Positions 6,013 to 12,208 of a stretch of 12,208 bases of DNA are shown piece after piece. A program made the translations under genes and the position numbers. Under the pieces are notes generated by a model that did not search any database, was not told where the DNA came from, and was given only the letters and a program-made list of their open reading frames with translations. This DNA is from Actinomycetota bacterium (GTDB lineage Bacteria > Actinomycetota > Thermoleophilia > Gaiellales > Gaiellaceae). Numbering within the stretch: position 1 is the stretch's first letter; the number at the start of each line of letters is the position of its first letter. The stretch covers positions 1 to 12,208 of the forward strand of contig JAFALP010000329.1 in assembly GCA_019234175.1 (NCBI GenBank), in the 5' to 3' direction.

Positions 6013-6018
6013 GATAGT
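6013..6018 (+). promoter_or_regulatory. Possible -10 element of the mqnD-thiolase-merB-like cluster
   Basis: GATAGT, 7 nt before the ATG at 6026, in the 22-bp gap between genes. The spacing repeats that seen at the other putative leaderless starts. No Shine-Dalgarno site is present before the ATG, which supports leaderless initiation. Confidence 0.4.
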
Positions 6019-6025
6019 TCGCGTC

Positions 6026-6838
6026 ATGCTGGTCCGAGTCGGCTTCAGCGCCGATCCCGACGACGCGTTCATGTACTGGGGGATCGCCTCCGGGACCGTC
6101 GATGCGCGCGGCTTCGAGTTCGAGCCCGTCATCGCCGACATCCAGTCGCTGAACGAGTGGTCGCTCGAGGGACGGCTCGAGGTGACGGCGATGTCGCTCG
6201 CCACCTATCCGCTCGTGCACGAGCGGTACGCACTCCTGCCGCACGGCGCGAGCATGGGCTCCGGCTACGGCCCGATCGTCGTCGCAAAGGAGAAGCTCAC
6301 CCTCGAGCAGCTGCGCGACGAGGAGATCGTCGTGCCGGGAACGCTGACGACGGCGTTCCTGGTCCTGCGCATGGCGCTCGGCGGCGAGCTCGCGTCGCGC
6401 GTCCTTCCGTTCGACAGGATCCTCGACGAGGTCGCGTCCGATCGCGCGCGCGTCGGGCTCCTCATCCACGAGGGGCAGCTGACGTACGCGGACGCCGGCC
6501 TCGAGAAGTGCCTCGACCTGGGCGAATGGTGGCTGCTCGAGACCGGCCTGCCGCTGCCGCTCGGGGTGAACACCATTCGCCGTGACCTCGGCGGTGAGGC
6601 CATGCGCAAGATCTCGGACGTGCTGCGCGAGTCGATCGACGCGGCGCTGACGCACCGCGAGCAGGCGCTCGAGTACGCGCTCGGCTTCGGCCGCGGGCTC
6701 GACGACGCGCGCGGCGACCGGTTCGTCGAGATGTACGTGAACGACCTGACGCTCGACTATGGCGACGAGGGTCGCCAGGCGGTGCGCGAGCTGCTGGAAC
6801 GGGCGCACGCGGGCATTCAGGTTCAATGGGTCGAGTGA
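6026..6838 (+). CDS. mqnD: MqnD-like protein (1,4-dihydroxy-6-naphthoate synthase family)
   Basis: A 270-residue protein of the MqnA/MqnD periplasmic-binding-protein-like fold. MqnD opens cyclic dehypoxanthine futalosine to form 1,4-dihydroxy-6-naphthoate in the futalosine route to menaquinone. Matches are the start [34 protein letters not shown], the block G-S-G-Y-G-P-I-V-V and [10 protein letters not shown]. His148 in the last block corresponds to the active-site histidine of characterised MqnD. The length is normal and there is no signal peptide, as expected for the cytoplasmic enzyme. No other menaquinone gene is in the window, so a sister substrate-binding-fold role remains possible. It overlaps the thiolase gene, so the two are co-transcribed. 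Confidence 0.82.
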   Translation: MLVRVGFSADPDDAFMYWGIASGTVDARGFEFEPVIADIQSLNEWSLEGRLEVTAMSLATYPLVHERYALLPHGASMGSGYGPIVVAKEKLTLEQLRDEEIVVPGTLTTAFLVLRMALGGELASRVLPFDRILDEVASDRARVGLLIHEGQLTYADAGLEKCLDLGEWWLLETGLPLPLGVNTIRRDLGGEAMRKISDVLRESIDAALTHREQALEYALGFGRGLDDARGDRFVEMYVNDLTLDYGDEGRQAVRELLERAHAGIQVQWVE

Positions 6839-8004
6839 GCCGGGCCGTCATCCTCTCCGGCGTTCGCACGCCGATCGGCCGTTACGGGGGTGCGCTCGCG
6901 GGCGAGCGCCCCGACGACCTCGGGGCGCTCGTCATCGCCGAGGCGGTGAAGCGCTCCGGTGTCGACGCGAACGACATCGAGGACGTGTGGCTCGGGTGCG
7001 CGAACCAGGCGGGCGAGGACAACCGCAACGTCGCCCGCATGTCGGCGCTGCTCGCGGGGCTGCCGCAGTCCGTCGCCGGCGTGACGGTGAACCGCCTGTG
7101 CGCGTCGGGACTGAGCGCGATCGTCGGCGCCTGCCACGCCATCGCGGCCGGGGACGGCGACCTCTTCGTCGCCGGCGGCGTCGAGTCGATGACGCGCGCG
7201 CCGTATGCCTTTGCGAAGCCGGACAAGGCGCACCCACGCGGCAACGTCACCGTGTGGGACACGCATCTCGGCTGGCGGTTCCCGAATCCGAAGATGGAGG
7301 AGATGTTCGCGCTCGAGTCGATGGGCGAGACGGGCGAGAACGTCGCCGAGCGCTACGACGTCACGCGCGAGGACCAGGACGCGTTCGCGCTCGCGTCGCA
7401 CCAGCGCTGGGCCGCCGCCGCGGAGGCCGGCCGTTTCGACGACGAGCTCGTTCCCGTCGGCGACGTCGTGCGCGACGAGCATCCGCGGCCCGATACGACG
7501 TTGGAGAAGCTCGCCGCGCTCAGGCCGGCGTTCCGCGCGAACGGAACCGTCACCGCCGGCAACTCCTCCGGCATCAACGACGGCGCCGCGGCGCTCGTGA
7601 TCGCGTCGGAGGAGCGCGCGCGCGACCTCGGCGTCGAGCCCATGGGAACGTTCGTCGCCAGCGCGGTCGCCGGCGTCGACCCACGCGTCATGGGAATCGG
7701 CCCCGTGCCCGCCGTGCGGAAGCTCCTCGCGCGTGCGGGCGTCGGCGTCGAAGACATCGACCTCGTGGAGCTGAACGAGGCGTTTGCCTCACAGAGCCTC
7801 GCCGTCGTCCGCGAGCTCGGGCTCGACCACGCGAAGGTGAACGTGAACGGCGGCGCGATCGCCATCGGCCATCCGCTCGGCATGAGCGGCGCGCGCCTCG
7901 TCGTGTCGCTGCTGCACGAGCTGCGCCGGCGCGGCGGCCGCTACGGGCTCGCCACGCTTTGCGTCGGCGTCGGCCAGGGACAAGCGGCGTTGTTCGGGCG
8001 CTGA
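6826..8004 (+). CDS. Thiolase, acetyl-CoA acyltransferase (PcaF-like)
   Basis: A 392-residue thiolase that cleaves 3-oxoacyl-CoA with CoA, or runs in reverse. The nucleophile is Cys92 in V-N-R-L-C-A-S-G. Catalytic His349 lies in [16 protein letters not shown] and Cys379 in C-V-G-V-G-Q-G. The block [15 protein letters not shown] followed by [14 protein letters not shown] resembles beta-ketoadipyl-CoA thiolases (PcaF/PaaJ) more than short-chain acetoacetyl-CoA thiolases, so aromatic or fatty acid breakdown is likely. ATG 6826 overlaps the MqnD-like gene by 13 bp. GTG 6835, sharing GTGA with that gene's stop, is an equally credible start and gives 389 residues. The stop overlaps the next ATG by one base (TGATG). 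Confidence 0.93.
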   Translation: MGRVSRAVILSGVRTPIGRYGGALAGERPDDLGALVIAEAVKRSGVDANDIEDVWLGCANQAGEDNRNVARMSALLAGLPQSVAGVTVNRLCASGLSAIVGACHAIAAGDGDLFVAGGVESMTRAPYAFAKPDKAHPRGNVTVWDTHLGWRFPNPKMEEMFALESMGETGENVAERYDVTREDQDAFALASHQRWAAAAEAGRFDDELVPVGDVVRDEHPRPDTTLEKLAALRPAFRANGTVTAGNSSGINDGAAALVIASEERARDLGVEPMGTFVASAVAGVDPRVMGIGPVPAVRKLLARAGVGVEDIDLVELNEAFASQSLAVVRELGLDHAKVNVNGGAIAIGHPLGMSGARLVVSLLHELRRRGGRYGLATLCVGVGQGQAALFGR

Positions 8005-8639
8005 TGGACCTCGACCTTCGCCGGCGGACGTACGCGTTCATGGTCGAGACCGGCCGCGCGCCGCAAGCCGAGGAGCTCGGCGACCGCGACGAAGTGCTGT
8101 CCGGGTGGCGCGAGCTTCATGACGCGCACGCGCTCGTCCTCAATCCGGCCACCGACGAGATTCGGATGCTCAATCCGTTCTCGACGGTTCCGAGCGCGTT
8201 CCGCGTGCATGCGCGCGACCGGTGGTGGTACGCCAACTGTGCATGGGACGCGTTCGGCGTCTGCGCGTGCCTGCACGTCGACGGGCGCGTCGAGGCGTCG
8301 TGCGCCGACTGCGGCGAACCGATCGCGGTCGAGGTGCGTGACGGCCTCCCCGACGACGAGAGCCTCCTCTTCCACGTGCTCGTCCCCGCCTCCCACTGGT
8401 GGGACGACATCGTCTTCACCTGAACGACGATGAACCTCTTCCGGTCGGAAGAGCACATCGCGCGCTGGCTCGGCGGACGCGAGCCGGGCGCGACGATCAC
8501 GGTGACGAAGTTGAGCGAGCTCGCCTTCGCGTGGTGGGACGACCGCGTGGCGCCGGACTGGACGCCGCACACGCGTGAGCAGAACCAGGCAGTCCTCGAC
8601 CGCCTCGGTCTCGTCGGCGAGTTCTGGCGCCTGGGCTAG
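8004..8639 (+). CDS. MerB-like (alkylmercury lyase family) selenoprotein with in-frame TGA
   Basis: Read through one TGA (8421-8423), the frame encodes 211 residues, essentially the length of MerB (212). MerB uses Cys96, Asp99 and Cys159 to break the carbon-mercury bond. Here N-C-A-W-D supplies Cys79 and Asp82, and C-A-D-C-G-E-P supplies Cys100, matching MerB Cys117 with the same 21-residue spacing. The TGA is codon 140 and, aligned on the following F-x-S, falls on Cys159. Downstream, LFRSEEHIARWL and the helical tail to FWRLG look like the family C-terminus. A SECIS-like hairpin begins right after the TGA. I infer selenocysteine at 140. Alternatives are a single-base error or mutation of a Cys codon (TGC/TGT to TGA), or a truncated 139-residue protein. 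The ATG overlaps the thiolase stop by one base. A thiol-organometal or other C-metal/metalloid substrate is inferred. Confidence 0.82.
8428..8460 (+). promoter_or_regulatory. Bacterial SECIS-like hairpin after the in-frame TGA
   Basis: The upper stem is CTCTTCC (8436-8442) paired perfectly with GGAAGAG (8447-8453), closed by the loop GGTC (GGUC in RNA). A lower stem, CGATG (8428-8432) with CATCG (8456-8460), is separated from it by a 3x2 internal loop. The loop begins 19 nt after the TGA. Known bacterial SECIS elements have a short apical loop with G in its first two positions at about 16-37 nt from UGA, and the E. coli fdhF loop also contains GGUC. Such an element would bind SelB and bring Sec-tRNA to the ribosome. 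It lies entirely within coding sequence, as bacterial SECIS elements do. Confidence 0.75.
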
Positions 8640-8872
8640 CCGACCGGCGGGCGAACGTAAATGACGTTCTCGTGCTTGATGGGCACGAAGGGCGCGCCGA
8701 TGCGCATGATCAGCTCTTCCACCGTCGAGAACACCTCGCCGTCGCCGTCCTGATTCGAGACGACGATGCCGACCTCGTTCTCGGGCTCGGCGTCGAGCTT
8801 GTGCTCGCGCAGCAAGGCCAGGAGGTGGTCCCGGTCCGGGATCCGTGCCGCTTCGACCTGAATCGTTCCCAT
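8636..8872 (-). CDS. Small protein of unknown function
   Basis: A 78-residue protein I do not recognise. The sequence (MGTIQVEAARIPDRDHLLALLREHKLDAEPENEVGIVV, then NQDGDGEVFSTVEELIMRIGAPFVPIKHENVIYVRPPVG) looks like a small alpha/beta domain with a helix at about 13-24, an acidic loop and a beta-rich end. It has no cysteine and no signal. The start is the ATG at 8872; the frame extends far upstream but there it is antisense to the aldehyde dehydrogenase gene. The start codon lies at the edge of a 12-bp palindrome. It converges on the MerB-like gene: the two stop codons share the palindrome CTAG (8636-8639). Confidence 0.72.
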   Translation of the reverse strand: MGTIQVEAARIPDRDHLLALLREHKLDAEPENEVGIVVSNQDGDGEVFSTVEELIMRIGAPFVPIKHENVIYVRPPVG

Positions 8873-8882
8873 TGGATCCAAT
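8871..8882. repeat. 12-bp palindrome with a repeated half-site 52 bp away
   Basis: ATTGGATCCAAT is a perfect palindrome at the 5' end of the minus-strand small gene. Its GGATCCAA portion (8874-8881) recurs at 8926-8933, 52 bp away, about five helical turns. Both lie in the 108-bp region between divergent genes, so they are candidate operator sites. The rest of that region holds nothing else I recognise except the -10 at 8966. Confidence 0.4.
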
Positions 8883-8965
8883 ACCTCGCCTTCGGTCGCG
8901 GTCGGCAAACCTGCGGGCCGTTCTCGGATCCAAGTGTGGCGGCTCCGACGGACGAGGTCAACCGC

Positions 8966-8971
8966 TATTTT
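8966..8971 (+). promoter_or_regulatory. Likely -10 element of the aldehyde dehydrogenase gene
   Basis: TATTTT, 9 nt before the ATG at 8981, an AT-rich hexamer standing out in GC-rich DNA. It predicts a leader of 0-3 nt. No good -35 is seen, and no Shine-Dalgarno site precedes the ATG. Confidence 0.5.
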
Positions 8972-8980
8972 CCCCATTCC

Positions 8981-10452
<1,472 letters not shown>

Positions 10453-10453
<1 letters not shown>

Positions 10454-10899
10454 TGCCGACCGCGAGACGTCCGACCTTCGGCGGGGGCTACGGCGTCCCT
10501 TCGGGCGACGACGGCATGTTGCCGTGGAGCTGGGCGGCGGAGCGCCTCGCGCAGGCGCACAACTATTGGATCGCGGTGAACGGGCCGCACGCGTCGCCGG
10601 TCTGGGCGTTGTGGCGCGACGGCGCGATCGTCTTCAGCTGCGGCCCGCGCTCGCGGAAGGCGCGCGCGATCGCGCGCGACCCGAACGTCGTCGTCCATCT
10701 CGAGAGCGGCGACGAGGTCGTCATCGTCGAGGGCCGGGCCGAGAAGACCGAGGTCGACGACTCGGTCATCGACGAGTACGAGCGCAAGTACGCCTTCCGC
10801 GCCGACAAGGGCGAAGGCTGGTACCGCGTCGAGCCGCAGCGCGTGCTCGCGTGGACGGAGCGCGACTTCCCGCGCAACGCCACGCGCTTCGACTTCTAG
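10453..10899 (+). CDS. Pyridoxamine 5'-phosphate oxidase-fold (FMN/F420) family protein
   Basis: A 148-residue split-barrel protein of the PPOX-like superfamily, which binds FMN or deazaflavin F420. Evidence is the L-P-W-S-W-A-x-x-R-L opening common in actinobacterial members, then N-Y-W-I-A-V-N-G-P, S-P-V-W-A-L-W-R-D-G-A-I-V-F-S-C-G-P-R-S-R-K-A-R-A-I and P-N-V-V-V-H-L-E-S-G-D-E-V-V-I-V-E-G-R-A. The S-R-K-A-R segment matches the phosphate-binding strand-helix of the family. The end W-Y-R-V-E-P-Q-R-V-L-A-W is also typical. It starts at GTG 10453, sharing one base with the aldehyde dehydrogenase stop, so it is co-expressed with that gene. The substrate and cofactor choice are not visible. Its stop is one base from that of the convergent membrane-protein gene. 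Confidence 0.9.
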
Positions 10900-10900
10900 G

Positions 10901-11347
10901 TCATTTCTTGAGTGACAGCGCCGCGCCGCCGGCGAGCAGGAAGATCCCGAGCACCCGCGGCCAGTGCAGCGCGATCTGCTGCGAGCCGAAGAGCCCCCAC
11001 CGGTCGATGGCCGCGCCCATGACGAGCTGGCCGGCGATGAGGATCCCGACCGTGGCGGTGACGCCGATGCGCGGCCCCGCATACGTGACCGTGAACACGA
11101 TGAGCAGGCCGAAGAGCCCGCCGGTGAGCATCCACAGCGGCTGGTGCAGCGCGCGCTCGTAGCCGGTCACGCTGCGCTTCACGACGAGCAGGCCGACGAA
11201 CGCGACCGCCGCCGTCAGCAGCGTGGAGAAGCCGAGCGCCTCGCCGACGCCGACACGTTCGCCGAGACGCGACATGACCGCGACCTGGATCGAGCCGGCG
11301 AGGCCGGCCGCGACCGCGAGCACCGTTGCCAGCGCGCCTCCCGACAC
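10901..11347 (-). CDS. DMT-type small membrane protein (DUF606/YdcZ family)
   Basis: A 148-residue hydrophobic protein with about five membrane segments (about 5-25, 37-56, 71-92, 96-113, 128-144). It matches the DUF606 (COG3238) half-size drug/metabolite-transporter relatives. Typical features are A-G-x-x-x-x-x-Q-x-x-x-x-x-x-L near the N-terminus, P-L-W-M-L-T-G-G-L-F-G in the middle, and G-I-L-I-A-G-Q-L-V-M-G-A-x-I-D-R-W-G-L-F-G near the end. Half-size members are thought to act as dimers; the substrate is unknown. It starts at GTG 11347, 6 nt after a TAGATT -10 on the minus strand, so it is probably leaderless. It ends one base from the PPOX-fold gene with no terminator between them. Confidence 0.88.
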   Translation of the reverse strand: MSGGALATVLAVAAGLAGSIQVAVMSRLGERVGVGEALGFSTLLTAAVAFVGLLVVKRSVTGYERALHQPLWMLTGGLFGLLIVFTVTYAGPRIGVTATVGILIAGQLVMGAAIDRWGLFGSQQIALHWPRVLGIFLLAGGAALSLKK

Positions 11348-11352
11348 GCGCT

Positions 11353-11359
11353 TAATCTA
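11353..11359. promoter_or_regulatory. Overlapping divergent -10 elements
   Basis: TAATCTA contains TAGATT on the minus strand (11359-11354), 6 nt before GTG 11347, and TAATCT on the plus strand (11353-11358), 11 nt before GTG 11370. A CTGAAA -35-like hexamer lies 16 bp upstream for the minus direction. The start codons are separated by 22 bp. Confidence 0.45.
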
Positions 11360-11369
11360 CTGCGTCACT

Positions 11370-12208
11370 GTGATCTTTCAGCCCGAGCTGGAGACGATGC
11401 CGCGCGCCGAGCTCGAGCGGCTCCAGCGCGACAGGCTCCGGGACCGATTCGGCATCGAGCTCGAGGCGCTTGCCGAGCAGCGGTTCACGACGAAGTCCGA
11501 TCTCCGCGACGCGTATCCGTTCGGGATGCTGCGCGTGCCGCGCGACGAATGCGTGCGCATCCACGCGTCGTCGGGCACGCGCGGCAAGGCGACGATCGTC
11601 GCGTACACGGCGAACGACGTCTCGCTCTGGGCCGACTGCTGTGCGCGTGCGATCGCGGCCGCCGGCGGCGGACCGGGGACGCTCGTGCACGTCGCGTACG
11701 GGTACGGGCTTTTCACCGGCGGCCTCGGGCTGCACTACGGCGCCGAGCGCCTCGGGTGCACGGTCGTGCCCGCGTCGAGCGGCAACACGCCGCGGCAGGC
11801 ACAGCTGCTCGAGGACCTCCGAGCGGAGATCCTCTGCTGCACGCCGAGCTACGCGCTCGCGATCGCCGACCACGTCGACGACGTGTCCCGCCTGCGCCTG
11901 CGCGCCGGGCTCTTCGGCGCCGAGCCCTGGACCGAGCGGATCCGCGGCGCGATCGAGGAGGCGCTGAACCTCACCGCGCTCGACATCTACGGCCTCTCGG
12001 AGGTGATCGGGCCGGGCGTCTCCTCGGAATGCCTCGAGGGGCTCGCCGGCTCGCACGTGAACGAGGACCACTTCCTCGTCGAGGCGATCGACCCGGACAC
12101 GGGCATTCCCGTCGACGAGGGAGAGGTCGGCGAGCTCGTGTTCACGACGCTGACGAAGGAGGCGCTGCCGCTGCTGCGCTACCGCACCGGCGACCTCTCG
12201 TCGATCTC
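11370..12208 (+). CDS. Phenylacetate-CoA ligase-like (PaaK family) adenylating enzyme, 3' end outside window
   Basis: An open frame of 279 residues without a stop, matching the PaaK family of AMP-forming acyl/aryl-CoA ligases. Landmarks are Q-P-E-L-E-T-M-P, R-F-T-T-K-S-D-L-R-D-A-Y-P-F-G, the phosphate-binding loop H-A-S-S-G-T-R-G-K-A-T, A-Y-G-Y-G-L-F-T-G-G-L-G, C-C-T-P-S-Y-A-L, L-F-G-A-E-P-W-T, L-D-I-Y-G-L-S-E-V-I-G-P-G-V and L-V-F-T-T-L-T-K-E-A-L-P-L-L-R-Y-R-T-G-D-L. The N-terminus is shortened: the usual Y-R region of about 30 residues between the LERLQ helix and FTTK is missing. The phosphate loop deviates from S-S-G-T-T-G-K-P-T. It starts at GTG 11370. Substrate is not certain; phenylacetate or another aryl/acyl acid is possible. 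Confidence 0.93.
   Translation, partial: MIFQPELETMPRAELERLQRDRLRDRFGIELEALAEQRFTTKSDLRDAYPFGMLRVPRDECVRIHASSGTRGKATIVAYTANDVSLWADCCARAIAAAGGGPGTLVHVAYGYGLFTGGLGLHYGAERLGCTVVPASSGNTPRQAQLLEDLRAEILCCTPSYALAIADHVDDVSRLRLRAGLFGAEPWTERIRGAIEEALNLTALDIYGLSEVIGPGVSSECLEGLAGSHVNEDHFLVEAIDPDTGIPVDEGEVGELVFTTLTKEALPLLRYRTGDLSSI

Noticed and set aside
6759..8003. Long plus-strand open frame running through the thiolase gene ahead of the MerB-like ATG
   Set aside because: The translation is arginine-rich low-complexity shadow of the thiolase frame; only the part from 8004 has a protein-like sequence.
8421..8423. TGA as a simple nonsense mutation making a pseudogene
   Set aside because: Possible but less likely: the single interruption is precisely at the catalytic cysteine position, the frame remains intact afterwards, and a SECIS-like hairpin is in the correct place.
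8430..8639. A separate 69-residue gene starting at ATG 8430
   Set aside because: It is in frame with the MerB-like gene, begins only two codons after the TGA, has no ribosome site of its own, and its sequence is the expected C-terminal part of the MerB family.

Overview
The window looks like chromosomal DNA of a high-GC actinobacterium. The best guess is the class Thermoleophilia (Gaiellales/Solirubrobacterales type), inferred from GC-rich third positions, actinobacterial-looking proteins, a futalosine-pathway MqnD homologue and frequent leaderless starts. No mobile elements, CRISPR arrays or rRNA genes were seen. Packing is extreme: most neighbouring genes overlap or lie within 25 bp, and the only stretch near 100 bp without a gene is 8873-8980.

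Layout. At 3-965 is the C-terminal 60% of a GroEL chaperonin, followed by two tandem hairpins. A minus-strand pair follows: a sulfite-oxidase-fold molybdopterin oxidoreductase (1996-2607) and a polytopic membrane protein (972-2048). Divergent from it are a YgfZ/GcvT-like folate-binding protein (2628-3296) and a small CxxC protein (3293-3568) whose stop codon lies inside a tRNA-Arg gene (3559-3631). That tRNA carries an unusual GCG anticodon. Next are an ArsR-family repressor and an AHSA1/SRPBCC protein on the minus strand (4447-3690), with a well-formed promoter and an operator-like palindrome. An ornithine cyclodeaminase/mu-crystallin family enzyme (4462-5388) is divergent from them. Two small unknown genes (5375-5632 minus, 5656-6003 plus) follow.

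A tight plus-strand cluster runs from 6026 to 8639: an MqnD-like protein, a PcaF-type thiolase and a MerB (alkylmercury lyase) homologue. The MerB homologue is the highlight. Its frame is interrupted by one TGA exactly where MerB has catalytic Cys159. The frame then continues for 71 family-like residues, and a bacterial SECIS-like hairpin with a GGUC loop starts just after the TGA. I read it as a selenocysteine-containing MerB-like protein of 211 residues. A small conserved-looking minus gene (8636-8872), an aldehyde dehydrogenase (8981-10453), a PPOX-fold flavin/F420 protein (10453-10899), a DUF606-type membrane protein (10901-11347, minus) and a truncated phenylacetate-CoA ligase-like gene (11370 to the window end) complete the region.

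Regulation. Many start codons lie 6-9 nt downstream of a -10-like hexamer, as expected for leaderless mRNAs. At three divergent gene pairs the two -10 elements overlap in one short symmetric sequence (2616-2622, 5640-5649, 11353-11359). Thiolase, aldehyde dehydrogenase and PaaK-like genes suggest catabolism of aromatic or fatty acids, but no complete pathway is present.
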